NCBI GenBank assembly: GCA_018396755.1
Contig: JAGTQM010000007.1
Span: 1-64,000, forward strand
Origin: Candidatus Bathyarchaeota archaeon
GTDB taxonomy: Archaea > Thermoproteota > CALKCG01 > B24
DNA length: 64,000 nt
Reading direction: 5' to 3'
The notes beneath the pieces were generated by a model. That model saw only the letters and a program-made list of their open reading frames with translations, had not been told where the DNA came from and searched no databases. A program made the position numbers and the translations under genes. Below, piece after piece: positions 20,211 to 30,611 of the stretch; position 1 is the first letter of the stretch; each line of letters begins with the position of its first letter.

Positions 20211-21287
20211 GTGGTTGATTTGACACCTCGTGAAAGGGTTATTGCAGCTTTAGAACATAGAGGGGATAAGTTGGATAGAATACCTATACAGGATAGCCCA
20301 TGGGGCGCTACAGTCAACAGGTGGATAAGAGAAGGCTTACCTGATGGCCAATCTCCCAGCGATTACTTCGGCTATGAGATTGCACAGTTTAGTGCAGATA
20401 CTTCTCCCATGTTTCCAGTGGAAGTTATCCATGAGGACGCGGAGTACATAGTTGAGAGGACTTCATATGGAGGAATACGTAGGAATCACAAGGATTACTC
20501 TACCACTCCAGAGATAATAGATTGGCCTTGCAAAACTAGAGAAGACTGGGAGAAGATTAAGATTAGGCTTCAGCCCAGTGAGAGGAGGGTTGACTGGGTC
20601 TCATCGTTAAACTCCTACCATAGGGAGAGGAGCCGTGGAAGGTTTATAATGTACGGTGCAGCTGTAGGCTACGATAAGATTCAAAACTATGTTAAATCTA
20701 CAGAGCTTCTTAAAGCCGTCATAAGAGACCCTGAATGGGTTAAAGACATGTACTGGACTGACGCTAAACTTGCTATGGATATGTGCGATATAATGATCAG
20801 AGGGGGTTTTAAATTCGACGGAGCATTCCTATACTGCGACTTGGGTTATAGAAGAGGGCTCTTTTTCTCGCCTAGGCACTATGAGGAACAGTTGCATCCA
20901 GTGTTCAAAGAATTGTGCAGGTTTTTCAAATCTAGAGGAATGTACGTGTTTCTCCACTGTTGCGGCAATGTGAAAGACTTAATACCATACTTCATAGAAG
21001 AAGGGATCGACGTTCTACAGCCTTTAGAAGTTAAAGCAGGCATGGATCTCATAGAGCTTAAGGAGAAGTATGGGGATAGAATGAGTTTCATGGGCGGTAT
21101 AGACGTTAGACTCATGGCCTTAGACGACCCTAAACCTATAGAGGAGGAGATTAAGAGGAAGATTACCTTTGCAAAGCAGGGTGGAGGCTACATATACCAC
21201 TCAGACCACTCTGTTCCAAATAATGTAAGCTTCCAAAACTATAAACGCGTAATAGAACTCGTTCATAAGTACGGTAGATACCGTTAA
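20211..21287 (+). CDS. Uroporphyrinogen decarboxylase/MtaA-family protein
   Basis: TPRERVIAALEHRGDKLDRIPI..., FLHCCGNVKDLIPYFIEEGIDVLQPLE typical of URO-D superfamily. Confidence 0.85.
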   Translation: MVDLTPRERVIAALEHRGDKLDRIPIQDSPWGATVNRWIREGLPDGQSPSDYFGYEIAQFSADTSPMFPVEVIHEDAEYIVERTSYGGIRRNHKDYSTTPEIIDWPCKTREDWEKIKIRLQPSERRVDWVSSLNSYHRERSRGRFIMYGAAVGYDKIQNYVKSTELLKAVIRDPEWVKDMYWTDAKLAMDMCDIMIRGGFKFDGAFLYCDLGYRRGLFFSPRHYEEQLHPVFKELCRFFKSRGMYVFLHCCGNVKDLIPYFIEEGIDVLQPLEVKAGMDLIELKEKYGDRMSFMGGIDVRLMALDDPKPIEEEIKRKITFAKQGGGYIYHSDHSVPNNVSFQNYKRVIELVHKYGRYR

Positions 21288-21421
21288 AACACACGTAAGT
21301 ATGGTGGTTCAAATAGATCTTTAATTTTTAACCTTAATGCTCCTAGTGTAGTCCACCGACATAGTTGGATCTGGGTTCTAAGTGAAAGCTTAATTTTCAG
21401 GTTTGGTAAAGTAATCTCCGT

Positions 21422-22099
21422 ATGATTCTTACGCGTAGAAGGCTCGCGTCTATGATGGACTATGCTCTAGTAAAACCTACGCACAGTCTTACAGATGTAG
21501 AGGAGGCGGCTAAAGCCGCTAGAGAGAACAATATAGGTGTCCTCTGCGTTCTACCAGTCATGGTGGAGGACGCGGTTAAACTGCTTAAAGGATCTGAGAC
21601 GAAGGTATGTTCAACCGTGGGTTTTCCATTCGGCTCATCGACTACTAAGTTGAAGGTTTTAGAGGCTGAGCAGGTCATAGATGATGGGGCTTGCGAAGTA
21701 GACATGGTTATGAATATTCCATTTTTCAAATCTAAACTTTACGAGAAGGTTAAATCCGATGTAGAAGCCGTTTTGAAAGTTTCAAAACCCAGAGATGTAA
21801 AGGTTAAAGTGATAGTTGAAACTGGATATCTAACCGCTGAAGAAATAGCATTAGCATGTAAAATAATTGATGAGGCGGGGGCTGACTACGTTAAAACATG
21901 TACCGGCTTCGGCCCCCGAGGTACCACAATAGAGGATATTGAAATCATAAAGAAGAACATTAAGAGAGCGAAGATAAAAGCCGCTGGTGGAATATCCTCC
22001 TTTGAAAAAGCCCTTCAATTCATTAAAATGGGCGTTGAACGCATAGGTACATCCAATGCTTTAGAGATCTTAAGAAGTTGGAGACCTGTAGAAGTTTGA
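21422..22099 (+). CDS. deoC: Deoxyribose-phosphate aldolase
   Basis: VCSTVGFPFGSSTTKLKVLEAE, VKVIVETGYL, YVKTCTGFG motifs. Confidence 0.93.
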   Translation: MILTRRRLASMMDYALVKPTHSLTDVEEAAKAARENNIGVLCVLPVMVEDAVKLLKGSETKVCSTVGFPFGSSTTKLKVLEAEQVIDDGACEVDMVMNIPFFKSKLYEKVKSDVEAVLKVSKPRDVKVKVIVETGYLTAEEIALACKIIDEAGADYVKTCTGFGPRGTTIEDIEIIKKNIKRAKIKAAGGISSFEKALQFIKMGVERIGTSNALEILRSWRPVEV

Positions 22100-22206
22100 T
22101 TTTTTAAAAGAGGGATTACGGCGTTAAGAGAACATTTAATCGGTTAGGTTTCAGAGACCTATAAGCTTTTGTCTTATAGAGAGTAAATAGTTTAAACGTG
22201 GTCTAA

Positions 22207-24102
22207 TTGAAGCCTAAATGTGTTGTAGTAGATAGTTCTCAAAGTCCGTATTCACTGCTTAAACCCGTATCTGTGGATTCTGTTAAACTTAAGGACGGTT
22301 TCTGGGCGCCTAGAATAAAAACGCTCATAGAGGTAACGCTTCCTACGCAGTATGAACTGCTTGAGGAAACTGGGAGGATAGATAACTTCCGTAGAACAGC
22401 TGGGAAGATGGAAACAGAGTTTAAAGGGCTATTCTTTAACGATTCAGACGTCTATAAGTGGGTTGAAGCGGCATCTTACGCTTTAGCTTACGATGGTGAC
22501 AGCCGCATAGAAAGAATAGTGAACAGTGTAATTACCGATATAGTAGATGCCCAAGATCCAGATGGCTACTTGAATACATACTTTACGTTTGAAAGAAGAG
22601 CTCAACGTTGGACCAATCTACGTGATATGCATGAACTGTATTGCGCGGGTCATCTGATTCAAGCAGCCGTCGCACATTATAGGGCAACAGGTAGGAGGAC
22701 GCTTTTAGACGCAGGTGTTAAACTGGCAGATCACATACTCAGCATATTTGCTCCAGGTAAAAGGCAGGGAACACCTGGTCATCCTGAAATTGAAATGGCG
22801 CTCGTAGAACTTTATAGAACTACCCGTAGAAGTGCTTTCCTAGACCTAGCTAAGTCTTTCATAGATAACCGTGGTAAAGGCTTAATCGGCGGAAGCCTAT
22901 ACCACATAGATCATAAACCGTTCAGAGAACTCGATGAAATAGTTGGTCATGCTGTGAGAAGTGTTTACTTAAACTGTGGAGCTGCAGACGTCTACATGGA
23001 GACTGGGGATGGAAGTCTTCTAAGAGCATTAGAGCGTCTATGGCAGAACATGGTTAATTGTAAAATGTACGTTACAGGGGGATTGGGCTCTAGGTATGAG
23101 GGAGAGGCGTTTGGGGAAAACTATGAATTACCGAATAGACGCGCCTATGCTGAGACGTGCGCCGCAGTAGCGAACGTCATGTGGAATTGGCGTATGCTCT
23201 TAGTAACTGGTAAAGCAGAATACGCTGATATCATGGAGCTGGCTCTATACAATGGAGCTCTTGCGGGGATAGGTCTAGATGGTGAGACATACTTCTACGT
23301 TAATCCGCTGGTAGATAGAGGATTGCATAGGAGGAGTAGATGGTTTGATTGTGCATGTTGCCCACCGAATATAGCGAGGCTTATAGCATCTATTTCAGGC
23401 TACTTCTACAGTACTTCACGAGATGGGATATGGATACATATTTACGCAACAAGCGAAGCATCCATAGAATTTAACGGTGGACTCGTTAAAATGACTCAGA
23501 ATACCGATTACCCTTGGAGTGGACACGTTGAGATAACGGTATACCCTGAAAAACTTTCAGAGTTTTCAATATTCCTACGTATTCCAGGGTGGAGTTTAAA
23601 GACGGCTACGGCTTTAAACGGTAAACCCTTAGATTTCAATCTAAAACCTCCACAGTATTTAGAGATTAAAAGGGTCTGGGAGAAGGGGGATGTAATATCG
23701 ATGGATTTAGATATGCGAGTGAACGTCTTATCATCCCACCCATATGTTTTAGAGAATAGTTGTAGAGTCGCATTAAAACGTGGACCCCTCGTCTATTGTG
23801 TGGAACAGACGGATAACCCGGATTTTGACGTATGGGATTTAATGCTTTCTCCAGACTCATCATTTAACATTATGCAAAGACCAGATGTACTCAATGGCAT
23901 TTGTACGATTCAATGCGATGGCTTCGCTGTTGAGAGAATTCTCACTTCCCTCTACTTCCGTCTTGAAGAAGACACGGTGAAGCTTAAGCCTGTTAAATTT
24001 ACAGCTATACCTTATTATGCATGGGCTAATAGAGAACCAGGGCCTATGATTGTGTGGATTCCAACGTTTAACACGAATTTGATTAAACAATACCCATTAT
24101 AG
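22207..24102 (+). CDS. GH127-like beta-L-arabinofuranosidase family protein
   Basis: VSVDSVKLKDGFWAPRIKT, YAETCAAVANVMWNWRM, WFDCACCPPNIARLIASISGY with the GH127 Cys cluster. Confidence 0.87.
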   Translation: MKPKCVVVDSSQSPYSLLKPVSVDSVKLKDGFWAPRIKTLIEVTLPTQYELLEETGRIDNFRRTAGKMETEFKGLFFNDSDVYKWVEAASYALAYDGDSRIERIVNSVITDIVDAQDPDGYLNTYFTFERRAQRWTNLRDMHELYCAGHLIQAAVAHYRATGRRTLLDAGVKLADHILSIFAPGKRQGTPGHPEIEMALVELYRTTRRSAFLDLAKSFIDNRGKGLIGGSLYHIDHKPFRELDEIVGHAVRSVYLNCGAADVYMETGDGSLLRALERLWQNMVNCKMYVTGGLGSRYEGEAFGENYELPNRRAYAETCAAVANVMWNWRMLLVTGKAEYADIMELALYNGALAGIGLDGETYFYVNPLVDRGLHRRSRWFDCACCPPNIARLIASISGYFYSTSRDGIWIHIYATSEASIEFNGGLVKMTQNTDYPWSGHVEITVYPEKLSEFSIFLRIPGWSLKTATALNGKPLDFNLKPPQYLEIKRVWEKGDVISMDLDMRVNVLSSHPYVLENSCRVALKRGPLVYCVEQTDNPDFDVWDLMLSPDSSFNIMQRPDVLNGICTIQCDGFAVERILTSLYFRLEEDTVKLKPVKFTAIPYYAWANREPGPMIVWIPTFNTNLIKQYPL

Positions 24103-24291
24103 TTTGGTATCTCGTGGATTTTAGTTTACATTTATAAGTATTCACCAGGATCTTTTTGTAGCTCTCTCGGATAGAGCACCTTTTAAATTCTTGAGCAATG
24201 CCTAATTTAGGCTTATAGGTATGGATTGGACTATGCATATAGAGGGACAATAAAATCACATGAAGACTTAGAGTCTATGAAAGATATGCGA

Positions 24292-25743
24292 TTATATTGG
24301 CTTTCTAATCTTCCATTTTGTCTCTCCGGCAACGTCTTCAAGTTCTACGCCAAGTTCTCTAAGTCTGTTCCTTATCATATCCGATATGTCGTAGCGTTTT
24401 TCCCTTCTAAAGATTTCGCGAACTTCTACTATGAGTTGGATAAGACGTTCGACGAGGTCTTTAGAAGGCGGCGGTTTGTATTCTTCGAGTACTCCGAAAA
24501 CCCTTCTAACGGTATTCAGAAATTCTAAAGCTTCCTCCTTAACTCCCCTGTTTAATGTAGAAGTTGCCGCTATTAAGCTGTTGACGGCTCTCACGTAGTT
24601 AAACAGAACCGCTAGAGCACCTGGAGTATCTAAGTCGTCATCCATACGTTCTTCAAAGTCAATTATCGATTTCTTAGTAAACTCTAGAATTTCCCTTTCA
24701 TTTTCACTGAGAGTATATTCTACAGCTTCCATAGACTCCATCCTCTCAATGAAATCTGATAATCGACGTAGGTTTTCCTCAGCTATTTTAATAGAGTTTT
24801 CATTGAAGTCTACATCGCTTCTATAGTGCGCCGATATGTAGAACATTCGTAGAACATCCTTACCCCACTTATCTAAAGCTTCAGTAAGTTTGATAATGTT
24901 ACCCTTGCTCTTACTCATTTTCTCGCCGTTTATCGTTAAAAGCCCACAGTGAATCCAGTATTTCACAAACGGCTTTTTACCAGTATATGCTTCACTCTGA
25001 GCTAGAGAGTTTTCATGGTGAGGGAAGATTAGTTCTCTAGCACCGCCATGTAGATCTATCTGTTCTCCGAGATATTTCACACTCATAACTGAACACTCTA
25101 TATGCCATCCTGGGAAGCCGTAGCCCCATGGAGACTTCCACCTCAGCGGGTAATCTTCTGAAGCCGTCTTCCACAATGCGAAATCGGCGGGGTTACGCTT
25201 CCTAGGATCGGGTTCAACCCTATGCATTATGAGCTCCTCCTTACGTACGCCTGAAAGTTTACCGTAATCTTCAAACTTTGAAACGTCGAAGTAAACGTTT
25301 CCATCTACCACATAGCCATAACCCTTCTCCAGAAGCTTCTCAATAACTTCGACCATTTCCATGATGTGCCCGCTAGCTCTAGGTTGAATACTGGGTCGTT
25401 TATTTCCAAGCCTATCCATAGCCTCTAAGTATTCGAGCAGGTACTTATCGGCTATTTCCATAGGATGGAGCCTCTCTCTCTTAGCCCCTAAAATCATACG
25501 GTCTTCTCCAACTGTTTCAAGAATGTGCCCAACGTCTGTGACGTTTCGAACATATTTGACGTGAAAGCCTCTATACTCAAGCCATCTGATGAGGATGTCG
25601 TAAACAACGCTTGCCCTACCATGCCCTAGATGAGGACTGTCATAAACGGTTGGACCGCAGACGTAAATTTTAACGAGACCGGGTTCTATGCTTTGAAAAA
25701 CCTCCTTCTGCCTAGTCATAGTGTTGTAGATTCTTATGGACAT
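24292..25743 (-). CDS. cysS: Cysteinyl-tRNA synthetase
   Basis: YVCGPTVYDSPHLGHGRASVVYD and KMSKSKGN motifs. Confidence 0.97.
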   Translation of the reverse strand: MSIRIYNTMTRQKEVFQSIEPGLVKIYVCGPTVYDSPHLGHGRASVVYDILIRWLEYRGFHVKYVRNVTDVGHILETVGEDRMILGAKRERLHPMEIADKYLLEYLEAMDRLGNKRPSIQPRASGHIMEMVEVIEKLLEKGYGYVVDGNVYFDVSKFEDYGKLSGVRKEELIMHRVEPDPRKRNPADFALWKTASEDYPLRWKSPWGYGFPGWHIECSVMSVKYLGEQIDLHGGARELIFPHHENSLAQSEAYTGKKPFVKYWIHCGLLTINGEKMSKSKGNIIKLTEALDKWGKDVLRMFYISAHYRSDVDFNENSIKIAEENLRRLSDFIERMESMEAVEYTLSENEREILEFTKKSIIDFEERMDDDLDTPGALAVLFNYVRAVNSLIAATSTLNRGVKEEALEFLNTVRRVFGVLEEYKPPPSKDLVERLIQLIVEVREIFRREKRYDISDMIRNRLRELGVELEDVAGETKWKIRKPI

Positions 25744-25834
25744 GCTACATTATCTTACTAGTGGAGCTGCTTAAATTGTTTCTCTTCAAGGAAAGCTTTA
25801 TATTGTAAGTTAACTCTAAAGGCTGAAGGTAGAG

Positions 25835-26281
25835 TTGAAGAAGAGAGCTCATGCACGTGGCAAATCTCATTCAACTAGACCTATTGCTAAAAGACCGCCG
25901 CCTTGGTGTAATTATAAACCTGAGGAAGTAGAGGCGTTGATTGTTAAGCTCGGCAAAGACATGATACCGTCAAGTACTATAGGGATTATTTTAAGAGACC
26001 AGTACGGTATACCTCTCGTTAAACACATAACTGGGAAAACAGTTACGGAGATACTTAAAGAACACGGTTTAACCTCCGATATTCCTGAAGACCTGACAAA
26101 TCTACTAAGAAAAGCCGCAAGATTGAGGAGACATAGTGAGACGCATAAGAAAGATAAACCTAACAAAAGGGCTCTTCAAATAATAGAGGCGAAAATATAT
26201 AGACTTTCCAAGTACTACAAATCCATTGGAAGACTACCGCAAGACTGGACTTATAAGGCTGTTGTATTATCCGCAGAGTAG
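25835..26281 (+). CDS. rps15: 30S ribosomal protein S15 (archaeal, S13e-like)
   Basis: MKKRAHARGKSHSTRPIAKRPPPWCNYKPEEVEALIVKLGKD... ; TTG start. Confidence 0.95.
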   Translation: MKKRAHARGKSHSTRPIAKRPPPWCNYKPEEVEALIVKLGKDMIPSSTIGIILRDQYGIPLVKHITGKTVTEILKEHGLTSDIPEDLTNLLRKAARLRRHSETHKKDKPNKRALQIIEAKIYRLSKYYKSIGRLPQDWTYKAVVLSAE

Positions 26282-26292
26282 ATTTAATAAAG

Positions 26293-26802
26293 TTAATGGG
26301 TTATCCCTATTCTAGTGTAAATCTCCCTTGGAGCTTTAACTTCGACAACCATATTTACTATATCGGCTCTGTTTATAAGCTCTGGTGGGCAGTATCTACC
26401 AGTTAATACGACATCTGTTTCATCGGGAACGTTGCTTAAAAGCTTGAGAATACTCTCAATATCTATGAGACCTATGAAAGCTGCAAGGCAGATTTCATCT
26501 AAAACCAGTAGATGGGGTTTACTCTTTAAAACCTCCTCAGCTTTCTCAAGACCCTTTCTCGCTAAGGCTTTATCTTCTTCAGATGGATTCCGTAGATCCA
26601 CCCATTCACTTCTTCCAAATTGGTATATTTCGTAATGGGGCTTAAGCCTCTCCACGACCTGATACTCACCTATGTCCTTACGTCCTTTCATAAACTGGAT
26701 TATTACAGCCTTTAAACCATGACCTACACATCTTAAAGCCAACCCCAAGGCATTAGTTGTTTTTCCAGCACCAGTCCCATAGTAGAGGAAGATTTTACCC
26801 GT
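26293..26802 (-). CDS. cobO: Cob(I)alamin adenosyltransferase (CobO/BtuR); apparent ACG start
   Basis: Upstream extension gives (T/M)GKIFLYYGTGAGKTTNALGLALRCVGHG; P-loop lies upstream of the first TTG in the frame. Confidence 0.85.
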   Translation of the reverse strand, partial: TGKIFLYYGTGAGKTTNALGLALRCVGHGLKAVIIQFMKGRKDIGEYQVVERLKPHYEIYQFGRSEWVDLRNPSEEDKALARKGLEKAEEVLKSKPHLLVLDEICLAAFIGLIDIESILKLLSNVPDETDVVLTGRYCPPELINRADIVNMVVEVKAPREIYTRIGITH

Positions 26803-26805
26803 AGA

Positions 26806-29800
26806 CTACTCCACCTCACAAACTGGACAGCTACTAGTCGGCTTAACCCCAACTTCTAGAACCTGCTCTTTCTTACTACCATACCTATAGACGGTCACAC
26901 CCTTGCAACCGAGCCTATGAGCCAGTAGAAAAGCCCTTCTAACAGCTTCAGGTGGAACATCTTGTTTTAGATTTATGGTTTTTGAAACGGCATTATCCGT
27001 AAACTCCTGGAAGGCTGCTTGAACCTTAACATGCCAGTCTACATCCACCTCTAAAGCCGTTACAAAGGTTTTTTTAACGTCTTCTGGGATCCCTTGGATA
27101 TTTAGAAGAGAGCCAGACTTAGATATTTCAGCTATCAACTCATCGTTATAGAGTTTCTTTTCTCTAAGAACTTCTTCAAGAACTTGATTTACTTCAAAAA
27201 GTTTCACACCTCCAAGCACAGTTCTAGAATATGCTAGAGCAAAGTTAGGCTCTATACCACTTGAAGTCCCAGCTATTAAACTTATGGTACCTGTTGGAGC
27301 TATAGTTGTTGTCGTAGCGTTTCTAATACCATGCTTTCTAATTAGACCTCTAACCTCATCCCAGTTTAAATGGAGGTGTTTCACTTCTCCCTCAGCTTCA
27401 AAGGGCATTCTAGGAGCTTCAGAATCGTAGATCGACCCCTTGAACGCGGGAAACGGCCCTCTGCTTTCAGCGAGTTCTATTGAAGCAAGCTTACTATGGT
27501 AGTTTATATACTCCATAATCCTCCTAGCGAGAGCCACGGCTTCCTCCGAATCATACGGTATTCCAAGTCTGAAGAGCATATTAGCCCACCCCATGACACC
27601 CAATCCTATTTTACGGGTTTTAAGAGTTGCTTTCTCGATCTCATCTACTGGAAAGCTATTCGCATCTATCACATTATCTAAAAAGTGGACGGCAACCTTA
27701 ACGATTTTCCCAAGTTTTCTCCAGTCGACATCCCACCTACCGTTCTCATTCTTTACCATCAGTTCCAGATTTATAGAACCCAGGTTACATGATTCGTAAG
27801 GCAATAGAGGCTGTTCTCCGCAATCAAGTGATATGAAACCATTTGTTATAAAGGATTTAGTTATTGGCTCTGTTAGATCATAGACCTCTCTTTTTCCCAA
27901 ATATTCCACTTTTACTATTTTGTCTAGAAATGTATTTCTATAATATCTTCTTAATTTAAGATACCTTATTTTTTCTTTATATTTTTCGCCAATAAAACCT
28001 ATCTTATCTAAAAACTCTTGAATGCTGGTCTGACTAATATTTAGTTCAAAACAACCTCCGTCAACTACATATTCTTTCATTTTACCATTTTTAGTTAGAT
28101 ATTTAAATCCATTTCTTGATTTCCTTGAACGGTCATAAATTTTAGAACTGATTCCAAGGTTAAGTAAAATAAGTTGAACTTCTTTTAGAAGCTCTTTAGA
28201 TTTAGAAGTTAACCTTACATAAAAGTTTTTATTTGATTCATGAAATCCAATTGTTCCATCAGTGCTAAATAAACCTTGTAAGAATCCTATTACGGTTTCT
28301 TTAGGAGCGGTAAAAATACTTTCTGGTACAATCTTTTCTCCAGCTTTTACAGATTTTACTCCAAACTTTTTGAAAAAGTCAACAAAGTATTTTGAGTGAT
28401 AAGAAAGATGATAAACACCATTTTCTCTTTTAATTTCTCTTATTTCACGGTTATACCACTTATTCAATATTTTTTTGAAATATTCTAAAATTTCCCTTTC
28501 ATCTTCTGAAAAAGTGAAGCCAACTCTACAATTCTCCCCATCCCTAAGCCAACCGTCAGCGACCAGCCAGCCTAAAACTTGACCTAACTCTTTACACCAT
28601 TTAGTTGGAAAATTGAATCTATAGAGCCTCCCATTTCCTCCTTTAAACTCGTTAATGATTTTAAACGGTAAATCGTAGTTCTCATTAAATTTCCCTTCAC
28701 CAGACTGAATTAGAGCATAGTGTTTACCTGGGACTAAATCCTTTACTTTAACCCATCCTTCATTTGTTAAAATTCTATGGTCTGATGTCGCCTCCAATTC
28801 ATATCCTGATTTTGTTTCAATTTTATAAACATCCTTAACCCCGGTTGGAAAGGCTCTGGAAATTTCATAAAAACTGACGCCATTTTGAGCCTTCTGCATT
28901 AGAAGCGATTTTCCATTTAGATATTTTACTTCTATGGGTACTCTGTTATCAACAGCTATCCTTATTCCACCATTTGAATAATTCTTCACTATTTCTTCCA
29001 TCCTCATTAAACCGAATTCAGTTGGGATTAAAGTACCCCTTGTAACACAGGGGTTTGTAGCTTCTATTGACCCAAGTTGCGGGGTTGGATTATGCTTGTT
29101 GACCGTATCTATGAATACTAACCCTGGGTCTCCGGTTCTCCAAGCATTATAGACCATTAGGTCGAATAGGTATCTGGCATTGATCTTCTGAGCTGTTTTA
29201 TCCGTTCTAGGGTTTATGAGTTCAAACTCTAGATTCTTTTCAACAGCTTCCATAAACTCATCTGTCACCGCAACGGATATGTTGAAGTTTCTTAGAGCAC
29301 CCTCCTCGCTCTTCGCGTATATAAAGTCGATTATATCCGGGTGATTTATCCTCAGAATACCCATATTGGCTCCACGACGTTTCCCACCCTGTTTAATAAC
29401 TTCAGTAGCCATATCGTAAACACGCATAAAGCTTACTGGGCCAGATGCAACACCACTCGTAGATTTGACAATATCGCCTTTAGGTCTAAGCCTTGAGAAG
29501 CTAAATCCAGTGCCTCCACCGCTTTTGTGAATCAATGCTGTGTTTTTCAGGGATTCAAATATGCTTTCTATTGAGTCTTCTATTGGGAGGACGAAGCATG
29601 CTGAAAGTTGGCCTAAAGGTGCGTTTGCATTCATAAGGGTTGGAGAATTTGGTAGGAAATACCGGTTAGCCATAACTTGGAAGAAAACATCAATAACGTT
29701 TTCATAAAGGTCATTCCACCGTTCTTTTAATATCGATAGTAGTTTTTCAAATTCAACCTTCATCTTACCTTCTTTACCAAGTTTGTTGTATAGCTTCTTC

Positions 29801-30366
29801 ATCATATCGAGTTCGTAGCTTGATAGTTCGATACTAGGTCTGTATTGAAAGTCGCAAACCTGCATTATTGGTTGTCTACCATTTTTATCATAGACATCGC
29901 TCCAGTAGAAGGCATCTACGAGTCCAATATATCTTGCAACTCTCATAAGCATCTGCCTAGGTGTTTCGCATACTTCGCCTTTTTCATTTTTCATAAGGTA
30001 GCGGCTTTTCAATACGGTAATGGCATTAACCGTGAGCTTCATATCGTCTACAACTCCAAGCATACGTTTAAATTCTCTAATTTCAGAACGCTTACGTCTA
30101 TAGAGTATGTATGCTTTAGCAACTTCATAAAGTCCATGCTTAACCAACGTTTCTTCAACGGCGTTCTGAATCTGTTCAACGTGTGGAGTATATTCTAAGC
30201 CAAACTTATCATCAAGAACTTTAACTACCTCATCTCCGAGCTTTTCGGCAAAAGCTCTATCCTCTAAACCTGATGCTTTAAACGCCTTCCAAATAGCTTC
30301 AATAATACGATTCTTGTCAAAATCGACTATGCGACCGTCTCTTTTAATAACTTTTAAGGGAGGCAA
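26806..30366 (-). CDS. nrdJ: Adenosylcobalamin-dependent ribonucleotide reductase, with N-terminal ATP cone and an intein
   Basis: ATP cone VIKRDGRIVDFDKNRIIEAIWKA; NATTTTIAPTGTISLIAGTSSGIEPNFALAY; C-terminal GCKGVTVYRYGS and CPVC. Confidence 0.95.
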   Translation of the reverse strand: MPPLKVIKRDGRIVDFDKNRIIEAIWKAFKASGLEDRAFAEKLGDEVVKVLDDKFGLEYTPHVEQIQNAVEETLVKHGLYEVAKAYILYRRKRSEIREFKRMLGVVDDMKLTVNAITVLKSRYLMKNEKGEVCETPRQMLMRVARYIGLVDAFYWSDVYDKNGRQPIMQVCDFQYRPSIELSSYELDMMKKLYNKLGKEGKMKVEFEKLLSILKERWNDLYENVIDVFFQVMANRYFLPNSPTLMNANAPLGQLSACFVLPIEDSIESIFESLKNTALIHKSGGGTGFSFSRLRPKGDIVKSTSGVASGPVSFMRVYDMATEVIKQGGKRRGANMGILRINHPDIIDFIYAKSEEGALRNFNISVAVTDEFMEAVEKNLEFELINPRTDKTAQKINARYLFDLMVYNAWRTGDPGLVFIDTVNKHNPTPQLGSIEATNPCVTRGTLIPTEFGLMRMEEIVKNYSNGGIRIAVDNRVPIEVKYLNGKSLLMQKAQNGVSFYEISRAFPTGVKDVYKIETKSGYELEATSDHRILTNEGWVKVKDLVPGKHYALIQSGEGKFNENYDLPFKIINEFKGGNGRLYRFNFPTKWCKELGQVLGWLVADGWLRDGENCRVGFTFSEDEREILEYFKKILNKWYNREIREIKRENGVYHLSYHSKYFVDFFKKFGVKSVKAGEKIVPESIFTAPKETVIGFLQGLFSTDGTIGFHESNKNFYVRLTSKSKELLKEVQLILLNLGISSKIYDRSRKSRNGFKYLTKNGKMKEYVVDGGCFELNISQTSIQEFLDKIGFIGEKYKEKIRYLKLRRYYRNTFLDKIVKVEYLGKREVYDLTEPITKSFITNGFISLDCGEQPLLPYESCNLGSINLELMVKNENGRWDVDWRKLGKIVKVAVHFLDNVIDANSFPVDEIEKATLKTRKIGLGVMGWANMLFRLGIPYDSEEAVALARRIMEYINYHSKLASIELAESRGPFPAFKGSIYDSEAPRMPFEAEGEVKHLHLNWDEVRGLIRKHGIRNATTTTIAPTGTISLIAGTSSGIEPNFALAYSRTVLGGVKLFEVNQVLEEVLREKKLYNDELIAEISKSGSLLNIQGIPEDVKKTFVTALEVDVDWHVKVQAAFQEFTDNAVSKTINLKQDVPPEAVRRAFLLAHRLGCKGVTVYRYGSKKEQVLEVGVKPTSSCPVCEVE
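27823..29049 (-). mobile_element. Intein with LAGLIDADG homing endonuclease (409 aa) inserted in nrdJ
   Basis: Starts Cys440 (CVTRGTLIPTEFGLMRMEEI), block B GYELEATSDHRIL, LGWLVADGW and FLQGLFSTDGTI endonuclease motifs, ends FITNGFISLD before +1 Cys; excision restores ATNPCGEQPLLPYESC. Confidence 0.95.
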
Positions 30367-30611
30367 GTTTACATCAAATCGATACTTGAATTAAGAAAAT
30401 ATTAAATCTATAGGTTGAAAAACCATAAGATCGTATGTTGATCATCACTAGTGATTGCGAATGAGGAAAGAATATTTAGGATTTTTCAAAAAGATAATTC
30501 TACTTTCCATTGTAGACATGACCGTAGTGCTATGATAGCGTTTGATAAAAAGATATGTATAAAGTGTTACTTTAAATGCCGCTCAATCGCCTCTAAAAAG
30601 GCGATATATGG

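Noticed and set aside
26800-26830. Pyrrolysine insertion at the nrdJ TAG
   Set aside because: nrdJ ends naturally at a C-terminal CPVC motif just before TAG, and no pyl genes are visible here. Kept only as an alternative to ACG initiation.
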